Source: JANLQX01 sp031368215 (GTDB taxonomy: Bacteria > Actinomycetota > Acidimicrobiia > Acidimicrobiales > JANYDT01). Taken from it: 64,000 nucleotides of DNA. The stretch is taken from assembly GCA_031368215.1 (NCBI GenBank), contig JANLRD010000135.1:36532-100531 (forward strand). The letters run 5' to 3'. Every line of letters starts with the position of its first letter. Within the stretch, counting starts at the first letter, position 1. Under the pieces are notes generated by a model that saw only the letters and a list, made by a program, of their open reading frames with translations, did no database searches and was not told the origin of the DNA. Made by a program: the position numbers and the translations under genes. Of this stretch, positions 17,862 through 27,055 are shown piece by piece.

Positions 17862-19405
17862 CGGAGCTCCATGCGGTTGGGCGTGCCGGGTTCCTTGGGG
17901 TCGTCCGACGGCACGCCGCCGATCACGTTCACGGCCCGACCGACGCCCTCGGATGTCATCAGCGTGCGTACCTCTTCATCTGTGCACATACCATTGCCGA
18001 CCGTTCGACGCCCATCGGCGAAACGAACGACGATGATCGTTCGGACCGGCGTGCCGTTGCGGTCGTGCTCCACGGTGTACGTCTCGATCACGCCTTCGCC
18101 GCTGACGCCGTCGACGAGCTCGGGGCCGGTGCGTTCGCTTAGCGGAAGCACGACCTTCGTGGCCAGCCCATCGGCGCCCGGGAAGGTGGAAGGGTCGGTC
18201 GAGAGCACGTTGTATGCGTGCTTCGTGGCGGTCATGCCGAGCGAGCTGACGAGCCCAACGGTAGCCGGGTCGCCGGGGTCGCGCAAGCGATGTGTCATGG
18301 CGGCGAGCCCGTGCAGCGCGTAACTGTTCCCAGGCCCTCCGGCATAAGCGAGCCCACCGGTGACAGTGACCCCACGCGGGTCGTCGGTCGCGACGCCCAG
18401 TTCGGCGAGTGCCATCTCGACCGCCGATGGGAAGCACGAATACAGATCGAACAGATCGACCCGCTCGACACCGTGTCCGGCGTGTGCGAATGCCGCAGCC
18501 GACGAAGCGCGGATCGCCGGTGAGGAGGTGAAGTCGATGCGCTCGGACGGGGTCCAAGCGTCGACGGAGCTCGCCCCGCCGAGAAACGCGACCTGATGCT
18601 CGGGGGCGATGCCGCGTCTGTCGGCTTCCTCGTTGCTCATGACGACGACGGCCGCCGAGAGGTCGACTTCCATGATGGCGTTCATGCGCTTGGGGTAGGG
18701 AAAGCAGACCCACCTGTTGTCGGCGCTGGGTGTCGAGATCTCCCCTGGGGTGTAGGCGACTGGGAACCAGGCATACGGGTTGGTCGCGGCGACAGCCGCG
18801 TTTCGGGCCATGAACGTTCCGAGGAATGCCTGATGCTCGTCGACGGTCCGGCCGGCCTTTGCCCGCAACGCGTTCTCGAACAGCGGGTAGAAGTGGATCG
18901 GGCCGGTCATGCCGTGACGCGCCTCGAGCGACGTGGTGAGAGGTCGTTGACCCTTGAGGAAGTCGCGGTGTCCCTCGAAGGGGGTCCACTCGAGAGCGAG
19001 TTGTTCCTTGATGGCGCGCCGACGTCCGTAGATGCACTCCGACCCGGCGAGGATCGCCACCTCCGCATCGCCGGCCACGATGCGATTGGCCAGGGTGTTG
19101 AGCAGTTCACCCGGGGAGTTCCCACCAGGGGGCACGGTGAAACCCTCGGGCGATGACGTGATGCCCGCGAGCCCGGCCACCGTGGCGCACACATCGGTGT
19201 AGCCCCAGGCCATCGGATCGACACAGGCCAGCAGGGCCGTCGATGCCTCGACCGGTGCGCCGGTCGCCCCGAGACTCACGGTGTCGGCGATGGCCCGGCG
19301 GATCGCCTCGGCCATCATCGCCGCGGGTTCCCATGGTTCGAACGGTCCGTCGAGTTTGGGGTTGCGTCGGTATTGCCCGGCGCCGACAAGTACGGCTCTA
19401 CGCAT
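17858..19405 (-). CDS. Thiolase-superfamily acetyl-CoA acetyltransferase-like protein
   Basis: 515 residues, longer than a standard thiolase (about 390). It opens MRRAVLVGAGQYRR and has thiolase-like segments GGNSPGELLNTLANRI, DLFDLYSCFPSAVEM and the late GGLAYAGGPGNSYALH. The region equivalent to the first catalytic Cys is not obvious, as is common in SCP2-thiolase-like proteins that lack that Cys. The C-terminal 90 residues (TYTVEHDRNG onward) resemble an OB-fold, DUF35-like appendix. A Shine-Dalgarno GGAG lies 6 bases before the ATG. First gene of the three-gene operon 19405-16216. Its role in acyl-CoA or sterol breakdown is inferred only from the family. Confidence 0.82.
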   Translation of the reverse strand: MRRAVLVGAGQYRRNPKLDGPFEPWEPAAMMAEAIRRAIADTVSLGATGAPVEASTALLACVDPMAWGYTDVCATVAGLAGITSSPEGFTVPPGGNSPGELLNTLANRIVAGDAEVAILAGSECIYGRRRAIKEQLALEWTPFEGHRDFLKGQRPLTTSLEARHGMTGPIHFYPLFENALRAKAGRTVDEHQAFLGTFMARNAAVAATNPYAWFPVAYTPGEISTPSADNRWVCFPYPKRMNAIMEVDLSAAVVVMSNEEADRRGIAPEHQVAFLGGASSVDAWTPSERIDFTSSPAIRASSAAAFAHAGHGVERVDLFDLYSCFPSAVEMALAELGVATDDPRGVTVTGGLAYAGGPGNSYALHGLAAMTHRLRDPGDPATVGLVSSLGMTATKHAYNVLSTDPSTFPGADGLATKVVLPLSERTGPELVDGVSGEGVIETYTVEHDRNGTPVRTIIVVRFADGRRTVGNGMCTDEEVRTLMTSEGVGRAVNVIGGVPSDDPKEPGTPNRMELR

Positions 19406-19734
19406 TGGTTGCTCCGGTCAGCGGGCGGGGCCCGGTGTTGATACGTACGTCGGCTTGCATGCGGTCACTGCTCCTTGGTCGTCATCGTCTCCTCGCGCTC
19501 CGGTCGGTGGCGGCGAGGACGCACGGCGGCGTCGTTGCTCGGCCTGCCGGCGACGTGGAGCGTCCAGCGACGGCGCTCAGGCTACGGCGAGATCGCCCGA
19601 AGAAGCCATCCGACACTCAGTGCCACGCCTGACCACCGCTGGGCCGTAGGCCGATCGCATCATTTCCTTTTCCACCGACGTACAAACGCCGATGAGAACG
19701 GGGTCAGTATCCGTCATCGGTAGGGTTGGTGATC
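19406..19734. other. Divergent intergenic region
   Basis: 329 bases separate the minus-strand thiolase operon from the plus-strand CAP-like gene. The frames here are short and uncharacteristic of genes. Visible signals are the ribosome site of the thiolase gene next to 19405 and the TAGGGT box at 19721 for the gene at 19735. Nothing else was recognised. Confidence 0.5.
19721..19726 (+). promoter_or_regulatory. Putative -10 box (TAGGGT), leaderless start
   Basis: TAGGGT lies eight bases before the ATG at 19735 and selects that ATG over the TTG three codons upstream. Confidence 0.45.
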
Positions 19735-20523
19735 ATGTCCCGCAGGCAGTTCGTCGCATCGGGGCCTCGTCGGGTTGTCCTGTCGGGACCTTTCGGCTTC
19801 CTCACCGGTGCACTTCTCCTCGCCGCGATCGTCACCGGTGCGCCTCCTGCCGGCGTGGCTGCGGTCAGGGCCGCATCAGTGACAGCGGCGCCGGGGGATT
19901 CGTGTGCTGGAGCGGCCCGGGCCGCTGTCGATGCGGCGGGCCGCCAACTGCAATGCGTGACCACCTCGGTCGGTAGGATCTGGGCATGGGGCGGAGCCCC
20001 GACGGAACTCGCCCTGGCCACCGTTCCGGCGTCGTGGTCGGGCGTGCTGGCCGACGAGAGCGGCGCCAATGCCGAGGCGCCCGTCCCTGTGCTTCCGGGT
20101 CGGTATGCGAACAGGGCCGCTATGGAGGCACGACTCGTCGAGCTGGCCAATAACGCCCGGGTGGCCAAAGGTTTGCGACCGCTGATCGTCGATCCACGCC
20201 TGACCCGACTCACCCGTTGGTGGGCGGCGAGCGCTGCTCAACCCGCCTATGCCGGGCGGGGCACCAACCACTGCCCGGCCAACCTGTGCGCGGTCCGAGC
20301 GGCCGAGATCGGCTATCCGAGCTTCGGTGAGGTGATCCGCGCCTGGAACCCGTTTCCGATGGGTGACATGGCCGACGAGCGCTTCTTCGTCGACTCACCC
20401 CGACACATGGCGATCCTCACGAACCCGAAGGTCACCCACATCGGCTTCGGCGTGCAGATCGTCGGGGATGCGACGAATCCGCAATCGGTCGTCGTGGTCG
20501 GCCAGGTCGGCCGGGCCCGATAG
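19735..20523 (+). CDS. Secreted protein with divergent CAP-like domain
   Basis: 262 residues. An N-terminal basic region and hydrophobic segment (FGFLTGALLLAAIVTG) form a signal peptide with cleavage near VRAAS. The C-terminal half has CAP features: LVELANNARVAKGLRPL, DPRLTRLTRWWA, SPRHMAILTNPKVTHIGFGV, but the standard HNxxxR and GEN motifs are altered. Two Cys pairs (before residue 75 and in the NHCPANLCA segment) suggest disulfides. The stretch GAPTELALA is shared with the CAP protein at 12532. Function unknown; the product is expected outside the membrane. Confidence 0.75.
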   Translation: MSRRQFVASGPRRVVLSGPFGFLTGALLLAAIVTGAPPAGVAAVRAASVTAAPGDSCAGAARAAVDAAGRQLQCVTTSVGRIWAWGGAPTELALATVPASWSGVLADESGANAEAPVPVLPGRYANRAAMEARLVELANNARVAKGLRPLIVDPRLTRLTRWWAASAAQPAYAGRGTNHCPANLCAVRAAEIGYPSFGEVIRAWNPFPMGDMADERFFVDSPRHMAILTNPKVTHIGFGVQIVGDATNPQSVVVVGQVGRAR

Positions 20524-20545
20524 CGCGCCGCCCGGCCGGGAACTT

Positions 20546-20592
20546 CGGGGTCTGAGTTGCTCTGAGCTGAGCTGAGAGCAACGGATACCCCG
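20546..20592. terminator. Two-tier hairpin after the CAP-like gene
   Basis: Outer stem CGGGGT (20546-20551) with ACCCCG (20587-20592); inner stem GTTGCTCT (20556-20563) with AGAGCAAC (20575-20582). It lies 23 bases after the stop codon. No T-run follows, so its strength as a terminator is uncertain. Confidence 0.6.
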
Positions 20593-20644
20593 AGCTACAA
20601 CGGCGCCGAGGTCACCTTCACGGTTCGTCCGGCGCCGTGGCAGC

Positions 20645-21451
20645 ATGGCGGCCATGAGCGAGAACCTCGTCGGAGTCCATGTCGAAGACCACGTTGTCGT
20701 TGTCGAGCTCCAACAGGGTCCGCACAACTTCGCATCAGCGCCGCTGCTGCATGCCGCTGTCGATGCGGTGCTCGCCGCGGTGGCCGACGGCGCCCGGGCG
20801 GCGATGCTGTGCTCGGAAGGGAAGTCCTTCTGTGCCGGCGCGCAGTTCTCCGGTGGAGCGGGGCAGAAGGCAGCCAGCTTCGGCAGGTACGTCCAGAACG
20901 ACACCGGATCAGAGATCGGGCCGTTCTACGAAGCGGCGCTGCGGGTGTTCGAGGTCAGCGTGCCGATCGTTGCCGCGGTCCATGGTCCGGCGGTCGGAGC
21001 AGGGTTCGGCCTCGCCACGGCCTGTGACCTCCGGGTCACCTGTCCCGACGCCTTCTTCGCGACGAACTTCGTCAAGCTCGGAATCCACCCGGGTTTCGGG
21101 ATCTCGATCACGCTGCCCGAGCTGATCGGGCCGGCGCAGGCAGCTGACCTGCTGCTCACCGGACGGCGGATCGCCGGTGAAGAGGCGTTCGCCCTCGGCC
21201 TGGCCAACCGGCTCGTCGCCCAAGACGATGTCCGCTCCACCGCGCTGGCACTGGCCAAGGAGATCGCCGCGAACGCGCCGCTCGCCGTGCAGGCCACGCG
21301 GGCCACGCTTCGCGACGGACTCGCCGCCCGCGTGCGCACCGCCCTTCTTCACGAACGCCGCACGCAGGACCGCCTTGCCGCAACCGCCGATGCAGAAGAG
21401 GGCATCGCGTCGATGCTCGAGCGTCGGCCGGGCGTGTTCCACGGGAAGTAG
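20645..21451 (+). CDS. Enoyl-CoA hydratase/isomerase family protein
   Basis: 268 residues (an ATG three codons in is an alternative start). Crotonase fold with the oxyanion-hole segments GKSFCAGAQF and AAVHGPAVGAGFGLATACD, then KLGIHPGFG and a C-terminal helix tail. It would act on acyl-CoA thioesters. The residues that decide hydratase versus isomerase are not clear: the position of the second catalytic Glu in true hydratases (PGxGG region) reads PGFGIS. It is a stand-alone gene between a hairpin and a convergent kinase-like gene. Confidence 0.85.
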   Translation: MAAMSENLVGVHVEDHVVVVELQQGPHNFASAPLLHAAVDAVLAAVADGARAAMLCSEGKSFCAGAQFSGGAGQKAASFGRYVQNDTGSEIGPFYEAALRVFEVSVPIVAAVHGPAVGAGFGLATACDLRVTCPDAFFATNFVKLGIHPGFGISITLPELIGPAQAADLLLTGRRIAGEEAFALGLANRLVAQDDVRSTALALAKEIAANAPLAVQATRATLRDGLAARVRTALLHERRTQDRLAATADAEEGIASMLERRPGVFHGK

Positions 21452-21457
21452 GCGCGC

Positions 21458-22486
21458 TTAGTGGTGTGTCCAGCGGCGGAGGAGATCGCGCCAGCCAGGC
21501 CCCCACGGCGCCAAGGATCCGTCGGGGAACAACGCGTGCTCGCAGCGGGCGGAGTACGCCAGCGCATGTTGCACTCCGGCCTGCGCAAGGTCATGTTCAT
21601 CGGCCGTGAACGGACTCGCACGAGCTGCCTCGTAGTCACCGATGAACCCGAGGATTTCGTCAACCGTCGGGATCATGGGGTCAGCCGTCGACCAGTTGGT
21701 CGAGAAGGCTCGGGCGACACCACCCACGACCCACGGCTCGGAGTCCGCGATGAGACTGTCGAGGTCATAGATCGAACTCACCCGGGGCTCCGGGGCGGGG
21801 CTGACAAGGATGTTCTCGGGACGGAGATCACTGTGGGCGACGACCACGCGTCCGACGCCGCGCGCCGTCAATCCGGCTTTCGCGGCGAGCGACCGGGCGT
21901 TGAGTTCGTCGATCCATTCCGCCCCGGCTGTGGTCGCAACGAAATCGAAGATCGGAGAGTGGGGCGGGGGGTACGGGCCGGCCCAACGTGGGCGCAGCTC
22001 GGTGAAGGCGTCCGTATCGAGCTCTCGCACGATGTCGTGCATCGCGACCGCGACAGCTCGCCGCAGTGCCGGTGGTCGAACGTCGAGCGTGTCGCCGGCC
22101 TCGAGCCACATCTCCACGATTGCCGAGCCGGTCCCTGCTGGAATCGGCGCGTTGAGCAGCGGCGCGGCGACCGGAAGCCCGGCTGCGTGCAGTCGGCGCT
22201 GGGCACGTAGGACACTGATCAGCCGATCACCGCCATGTTGTCGATGCACCTTCACTACGATTCGCCGGCCATCGGCGAGGTCGAACCCGACAACGACGCC
22301 TGAGCTCGCTCGAACCAGGACGACGGCAGTCGGAACTCCGAAGGCGGAAGCCGTCGCGACTATGGCTTCGGCCGCTGCATCGAGCGGTGCCAAGACGTTG
22401 GGCTGGCCACCGCCGAACAGCTCCTGGAGCAGTGGACCGGCATGGGCCGCGTCCAGAGCCTTCGACAGAGCACCGACGACGGTCAT
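21458..22486 (-). CDS. Aminoglycoside phosphotransferase (APH)-family kinase
   Basis: 342 residues. The reading frame extends to 23716 but that part is antisense to the PLP enzyme gene, so the start is placed at MTVVGALSKAL. Kinase signs: the nucleotide-binding Lys in DGRRIVVKVHR, the catalytic loop VVAHSDLRPENIL (Asp and Asn present) and the metal Asp in IYDLDSLI. The family phosphorylates small molecules such as antibiotics, choline or sugars; resistance should not be assumed. It is divergent from the PLP enzyme gene, sharing a 102-base promoter region. Confidence 0.85.
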   Translation of the reverse strand: MTVVGALSKALDAAHAGPLLQELFGGGQPNVLAPLDAAAEAIVATASAFGVPTAVVLVRASSGVVVGFDLADGRRIVVKVHRQHGGDRLISVLRAQRRLHAAGLPVAAPLLNAPIPAGTGSAIVEMWLEAGDTLDVRPPALRRAVAVAMHDIVRELDTDAFTELRPRWAGPYPPPHSPIFDFVATTAGAEWIDELNARSLAAKAGLTARGVGRVVVAHSDLRPENILVSPAPEPRVSSIYDLDSLIADSEPWVVGGVARAFSTNWSTADPMIPTVDEILGFIGDYEAARASPFTADEHDLAQAGVQHALAYSARCEHALFPDGSLAPWGPGWRDLLRRWTHH

Positions 22487-22588
22487 CCTGACCAGTCTCG
22501 TCGCCCAGCGGGATGCCGCGAAGCGAGAAGTCACCCGTCGGAAAAAACTCGGCGTAAACACTTTGTAAAGCCGGATCCGCGTACCAGT

Positions 22589-24133
22589 ATGAATCGGGTG
22601 AGTACGACATCCGCTTCGCAAACCCTGAGCCCCGACCTCCGCCTGGGTCTGACCTCGGAAATGGTCGACCAGGGCTCCTTCGATCGGGCGGTCGAGCGAT
22701 TCCGTGAACGCAAGATCGCACTTCCGACGTTCGCCCAGGTAGCCGATCCCACCCTGCAGCCCCCAGGAGCGCTGGCGTCGCTCCAGGGTCTCGACCCTGA
22801 TGCCGCGGACAACCGCAACCTCTGGCGGGTCAACTGGTTCAACGCCGCCGACCGCAAGAGTCGCGTCGAGGTGCCCGTCCACGTGGTCCTGCCGCCGTCG
22901 CTCACCGGGGTCGAGGCGACCATCGTCGTCATGCTGGGCAACAAGTTCCCGATGATCCGCGCCCACAAGGTGCAGGCGGCCTACGCCGTGCTCGCCCCCC
23001 GCCTTGTCACGGGGCAGTTCGACCCGACCTCGCAACGCGCCATCTGGCCGTCGACCGGAAACTACGCGCGCGGAGGAGTTGCCATCTCGCGTCTCATGGC
23101 GTGCCGCGGGACGGCCGTGCTCCCGGAAGGGATGTCGAAGGAGCGATTCGACTGGCTGGCGCAGTGGACGGAGGACCCCTCCGATGTCGTTCGCACGCCG
23201 GGCACCGAGTCCAACGTGAAGGAGATCTACGACACGTGCAACGAGCTGGCCAAGGACCCGCAGAACGTGATCCTGAACCAGTTCAGTGAGTTCGCCAACT
23301 ATCTCGGACACTTCCACGTGACCGGCCGTGCCCTGGGCATGGTCTACGAGCACGTGGCCTCGCAGATGCCGTCGAGCGCCCATCCGAGACTCCGGTGGTT
23401 CACGAGTGCGACCGGGTCCGCCGGGACCATTGCCGCCGGCGACTACCTGAAGGAGCACTACGGCACCAACATCGCCGCGCTCGAAGCGCTCGAGTGCCCG
23501 ACGATGCTGAAGAACGGGTTCGGCGAGCACAACATACAAGGCATCGGCGATAAACACGTCCCGCTGATCCACAACGTCATGAACACCGATGCGGTGATCG
23601 CCATCAGCGACCGGGCCACCGACAATCTCGACATCCTGTTCAACACCGCAGCTGGGATGGCCCATCTTCGCGATCGTCTCGGGGTGCCCGGTGCGGTCAT
23701 CGAGCAGCTCACCCACTTCGGGTACTCGGCCATCTGCAACACACTCGGTGCGATCAAGCTCGCCAAGGAGTTCCGTATGACGGCCGATGACGTCATCGTC
23801 ACGGTGGCGACGGACGGGTCGGAGCTGTACCCGAGCGAGCGGGAGAAGTTCCTTGCCCGCGACTACTCACAGGGCTTCGGCGCGGTGGATGCCGCCGAGG
23901 TGACCGGCCGGTACCTGCAGGCGATCGATCGCGAGAACATGATTCAGCTCACCGAGATGGATCGTGAGCGGATCTTCAACCTCGGCTACTACACGTGGGT
24001 CGAACAGCAGGGAACCTCGTTCGCCGACTTCACGGCCCGCAAGGAGCAGTCGTGGTGGAAGGCACTTCGTGAGCTCGTGCCGGTGTGGGACGAACGGATC
24101 ACCGATTTCAACCAGCGCACCGGAATGGCGTGA
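22589..24133 (+). CDS. PLP-dependent fold-type II enzyme (cysteine synthase-like)
   Basis: 514 residues, longer than cysteine synthase (about 310) through an extra N-terminal 90 and C-terminal 90. Start at the ATG MNRVSTTSAS; upstream frame overlaps the divergent kinase. PLP Lys is expected in RAHKVQAAY (near 125), the substrate loop is STGNYARGG (near 155) and the phosphate-binding loop SATGSAGTIAAGDYLKEHYG. The C-terminal part includes DVIVTVATDGSELYPSE. It could be a beta-replacing or lyase enzyme for a sulfur or hydroxy amino acid. It is followed after 48 bases by a second fold-type II gene; the two may act in one pathway. Confidence 0.8.
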   Translation: MNRVSTTSASQTLSPDLRLGLTSEMVDQGSFDRAVERFRERKIALPTFAQVADPTLQPPGALASLQGLDPDAADNRNLWRVNWFNAADRKSRVEVPVHVVLPPSLTGVEATIVVMLGNKFPMIRAHKVQAAYAVLAPRLVTGQFDPTSQRAIWPSTGNYARGGVAISRLMACRGTAVLPEGMSKERFDWLAQWTEDPSDVVRTPGTESNVKEIYDTCNELAKDPQNVILNQFSEFANYLGHFHVTGRALGMVYEHVASQMPSSAHPRLRWFTSATGSAGTIAAGDYLKEHYGTNIAALEALECPTMLKNGFGEHNIQGIGDKHVPLIHNVMNTDAVIAISDRATDNLDILFNTAAGMAHLRDRLGVPGAVIEQLTHFGYSAICNTLGAIKLAKEFRMTADDVIVTVATDGSELYPSEREKFLARDYSQGFGAVDAAEVTGRYLQAIDRENMIQLTEMDRERIFNLGYYTWVEQQGTSFADFTARKEQSWWKALRELVPVWDERITDFNQRTGMA

Positions 24134-24181
24134 GCGGTTCGATGGTCGCACGAGTCTCACGGCGTCCACAGTGAACACAGC

Positions 24182-25573
24182 GTGAGCGTCTCGGTCCTTC
24201 TCCGATGCGCGGGGTGCGCGGCGACCGTCGACCCGCTCGATGTCGGCGCCCCCGCGCCGTTCAGCTGTCCGAACGCTGTTCGCGCCCCCAACGTCGACCA
24301 CGTGCTCACCTGGGATCCGCTGCTTGCGGGGGTGCGTGAATGGCCTGACGACACGTCGACCAATCCGTTCCTCCGCTACCGAACGCTCCACCACAGCTAT
24401 CACCTCCACCTCGGTCTCGGAGGAACCGATCCCGAGTACGTTCGGCTCGTCGAGCGCCTCGACGCGGCGTTGATCAAGAACGGAGGGCCCGGGTTCCGGG
24501 TCGCTCCGTTGCTCCCGCTCGACGCGCTGAGCACGGCAACGGGCACGGATGTCTGGGTCCGCGATGACACGACCGGTGTCGCGGGTTCCCACAAGGCCCG
24601 GCACCTCATGGCGATCCTCTTGCACCTCGAAGTCCGCAAGGTGCCGCTCCGCACCCCGTTGGCCATCGCTTCGTGCGGCAACGCGGCGATTGCTGCGGCC
24701 ACCCTCGCCCGCGCCGCCGGGCGAACCGTTCAGGTCTTCGTGCCGACCTGGGCGAACCCGGTGGTGCTCGTCGAACTCCGGTCGCTCGGCGCCCGTATCG
24801 TCGAGTGCCCTCGCAAGGAGACCGATCCTCCGGGTGATCCCTGCCTGCATCGCTTCCACGAAGCGGTGGCGAAGGGTGCGCTTCCGTTCTGCGTGCAAGG
24901 TCCCGAGAACGGGTTCACGATCGACGGTGGAGCGACATCGGGACAGGAACTCGTCGACGCATTTTCCATGCTCGGGGTACCCGACCGTCTGTTCGTCCAG
25001 GTAGGCGGGGGAGCATGGGCTTCGGGCGTGTGGCGCGGGCTCCGCGACGGGCGCGGGCTTGGGGCGATCGACCGGCTTCCCGCGCTGCATTGCGTGCAGG
25101 CCAAAGGCTGTGCGCCGCTCGTGGAGGCGTGGCGCACCGTTGCCGGACGCGCGCTGCGAGCGTTGGGCCACGAGGAACTGTTCGATGAGGGCTTCGACGT
25201 GGTCGCCTCTGCGCTGGTCGCGAACGAGGCACGCAGTGCCGTCGAATCGGCCATGCAGTGGGCACTCACCCACCGACCCGCGGTTATGCCGGTGTGGCAC
25301 GATCCGCACGGCGTGGCGACCGGGATCCTCGACGACGAGGCCTACGACTGGGCCGTGCTGGTGCGGAGCATGCTCGTGAGCGGCGGCTGGCCCGTCACCG
25401 TGTCCGACGACCAGATCGCCGCGGCAACCACGTTGGTGAACGCCGGGTCGATCGACGCCGATGAGACCGGATCGGCGGCCGCCGCGGGACTCGTAGCGTT
25501 TCGAGAGCAGCACTGGGGCGTTGCCGACGAACGCGTCGCCGTTACCGTCACCGGGATCCGCCGGCGTCGGTAG
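24182..25573 (+). CDS. PLP-dependent threonine synthase-like protein
   Basis: 463 residues from GTG. The N-terminus has Cys pairs (LRCAGCA and FSCPN) like the zinc-ribbon leader of archaeal-type threonine synthases. PLP Lys in GSHKARH (near 135), substrate loop ASCGNAAIAAA and glycine loop VGGGAWASGV. It therefore belongs to fold type II, but the C-terminal 120 residues do not match threonine synthase well. Together with the preceding PLP gene it forms a two-gene unit. Ends 106 bases before repeat copy 2. Substrate not predictable. Confidence 0.78.
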   Translation: MSVSVLLRCAGCAATVDPLDVGAPAPFSCPNAVRAPNVDHVLTWDPLLAGVREWPDDTSTNPFLRYRTLHHSYHLHLGLGGTDPEYVRLVERLDAALIKNGGPGFRVAPLLPLDALSTATGTDVWVRDDTTGVAGSHKARHLMAILLHLEVRKVPLRTPLAIASCGNAAIAAATLARAAGRTVQVFVPTWANPVVLVELRSLGARIVECPRKETDPPGDPCLHRFHEAVAKGALPFCVQGPENGFTIDGGATSGQELVDAFSMLGVPDRLFVQVGGGAWASGVWRGLRDGRGLGAIDRLPALHCVQAKGCAPLVEAWRTVAGRALRALGHEELFDEGFDVVASALVANEARSAVESAMQWALTHRPAVMPVWHDPHGVATGILDDEAYDWAVLVRSMLVSGGWPVTVSDDQIAAATTLVNAGSIDADETGSAAAAGLVAFREQHWGVADERVAVTVTGIRRRR

Positions 25574-25678
25574 CGGGTACGCCGAAGCAGGGGGTGTGGC
25601 TCAACGCCGCCAGCGTGGACGGTTGGTCGTGTTTGCGAGCGGAGCGAGCTGCGTAACGCCGGGCACGGGGGTGCCGCT

Positions 25679-25744
25679 AAACGCCTCCCAGGGCCGTTGG
25701 GAGGTGTTTTGCCCCCAGATATGGGGGCAACCTCTCTCCCAACG
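25679..25744 (+). repeat. Double-hairpin repeat element, copy 2
   Basis: First hairpin AAACGCCTCCCA (25679-25690) with TGGGAGGTGTTT (25698-25709), 12 bp with one G-T pair, followed by a short T-run. Second hairpin TTGCCCCCA (25709-25717) with TGGGGGCAA (25722-25730). Tail CCTCTCTCCCAACG (25731-25744). The tail can alternatively pair with GTTGGGAGG inside the first hairpin. It lies between the PLP enzyme gene and the ruvC promoter. Confidence 0.85.
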
Positions 25745-25784
25745 TTCCCCTGAGGAGTTCCGCCGGGCTCCGGTGATGACGAGC

Positions 25785-25790
25785 TAGCCT
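25785..25790 (+). promoter_or_regulatory. Putative -10 box (TAGCCT) of the ruv operon
   Basis: TAGCCT is nine bases before the ruvC ATG. This again suggests a leaderless or nearly leaderless transcript. Confidence 0.45.
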
Positions 25791-25799
25791 GGCGAACGA

Positions 25800-26420
25800 A
25801 TGTTCGTCATCGGCATAGATCCAGGGCTGACGAGGTGCGGGTTCGGCGGCGTCCGTCGGACGAAGGGCGGGCTCGAAGCGGTCTGTCACGGGGTGCTGGT
25901 GACTGCGCCGGATTCCCCGCATCCGCGCCGTCTCCGTGATCTCCACCGTCAGCTCGTCACGCTGATCACCGAGTACCGGCCTGATGTGGTCGTCGTGGAG
26001 CGGGTGTTCTTTCAGACGAACGTCCGGACCGCCATTGGTGTGTCGCAAGCGAGCGGCCTGGCTTTGGCGGCCGCCGATGAACTGGGGTGTGAGATCGCCC
26101 AGTACACGTCGAACGAAGTGAAGCTGGCGATCACCGGCGACGGTTCAGCCGAGAAGAAGCAGACCCAGGCGATGGTCGCCCGGACACTGAAGCTCAAGGA
26201 GCTTCCCCGTCCCTTCGATGCCGCCGACGCGTTGGCCCTTGCCATCCACCACCTGGGCATGGCGAGCTATGCCCGTCTTGCCTCGAGCGCGTTCGGTGCC
26301 ACCCCGCACGCCGCGCCCGCAGGTGCTGGCATCGGCAATGCCCGGATCGCCACGTCCTTCGGCGGGGTGCGCCTTGCGGTGACACCGTCCGGTCCGTCCA
26401 AGAAGGTGCGCGCCCGATGA
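25800..26420 (+). CDS. ruvC: Holliday junction resolvase RuvC
   Basis: 206 residues. Nicks Holliday junctions symmetrically during recombination. Acidic active-site residues are seen in VIGIDPGLTRCGFG (Asp7), VVVERVFFQ (Glu near 68) and FDAADALALAIHH (two Asp near 140). The C-terminal 45 residues beyond the catalytic core are an Ala/Gly/Arg-rich tail. First gene of ruvC-ruvA-ruvB-queA, with an ATGA overlap to ruvA. No YebC-like gene precedes it. Confidence 0.96.
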   Translation: MFVIGIDPGLTRCGFGGVRRTKGGLEAVCHGVLVTAPDSPHPRRLRDLHRQLVTLITEYRPDVVVVERVFFQTNVRTAIGVSQASGLALAAADELGCEIAQYTSNEVKLAITGDGSAEKKQTQAMVARTLKLKELPRPFDAADALALAIHHLGMASYARLASSAFGATPHAAPAGAGIGNARIATSFGGVRLAVTPSGPSKKVRAR

Positions 26421-27055
26421 TCGGCTACCTGCGGGGCAACGTCGTCGACCGCACCCTCAAAGGTGAGCTCACCGTCGATGTCGGGGGAGTCGGCTACCGG
26501 GTCATCGTCCCCACCGGCCAGCTCGCCCGGATGCTCAGCGCACATACCATGTCCTCGAACCCGGAGGTCACGCTGTTCGTGCACACCAGCGTGCGCGAAG
26601 ACGCGATCACGCTCTACGGCTTCGCGACCCGCGACGACCGCACGTGCTTCGAGCTGGTGCTCACCGCGCATGGTGTCGGACCATCGCTGGCGCTCGCGAT
26701 CTTGAATATGCATTCGCCCGATTCACTCCGCACCGCGCTCGCGACCGATGATGTGGATGCACTCACGGCCGTGCCCGGCGTCGGCAAGAAGACTGCTGCT
26801 CGATTGCTCGTCGAGCTGAAGAGCAAGCTTGCCGATCTCAACGACTACGACGGGGCGATTGCTGCTGCGGGAGACGCGTCCCCGCTGCCGGCCGACTTCG
26901 TCGCCGACGCAAGGGCGGATGTGCGCGCCGCTCTTGCCGGTTTGGGGTACGGCGCCGATGAGATCCGGGCTGCTCTGCGGCGGCTCCCCAGCGATGTGAC
27001 CGACCCCTCGGCGCTGCTCAAGCACGCTCTCGGCCTTCTCTCCACCGGTGTCTGA
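26417..27055 (+). CDS. ruvA: Holliday junction branch migration protein RuvA
   Basis: 212 residues. Binds the junction as a tetramer and guides RuvB. The OB domain begins MIGYLRGNVV; HhH motifs are visible at LVLTAHGVGPSLALAIL and LTAVPGVGKKTAARLLVELK. The C-terminal domain III that contacts RuvB covers about 160-210 (ADVRAALAGLGYGADEIRAAL). The stop and the ruvB start share one base (TGATG), so translation is coupled. Confidence 0.96.
   Translation: MIGYLRGNVVDRTLKGELTVDVGGVGYRVIVPTGQLARMLSAHTMSSNPEVTLFVHTSVREDAITLYGFATRDDRTCFELVLTAHGVGPSLALAILNMHSPDSLRTALATDDVDALTAVPGVGKKTAARLLVELKSKLADLNDYDGAIAAAGDASPLPADFVADARADVRAALAGLGYGADEIRAALRRLPSDVTDPSALLKHALGLLSTGV

Noticed and set aside
22487..23716. 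N-terminal extension of the APH-like kinase frame
   Set aside because: It is antisense to the PLP enzyme gene and lacks kinase features.
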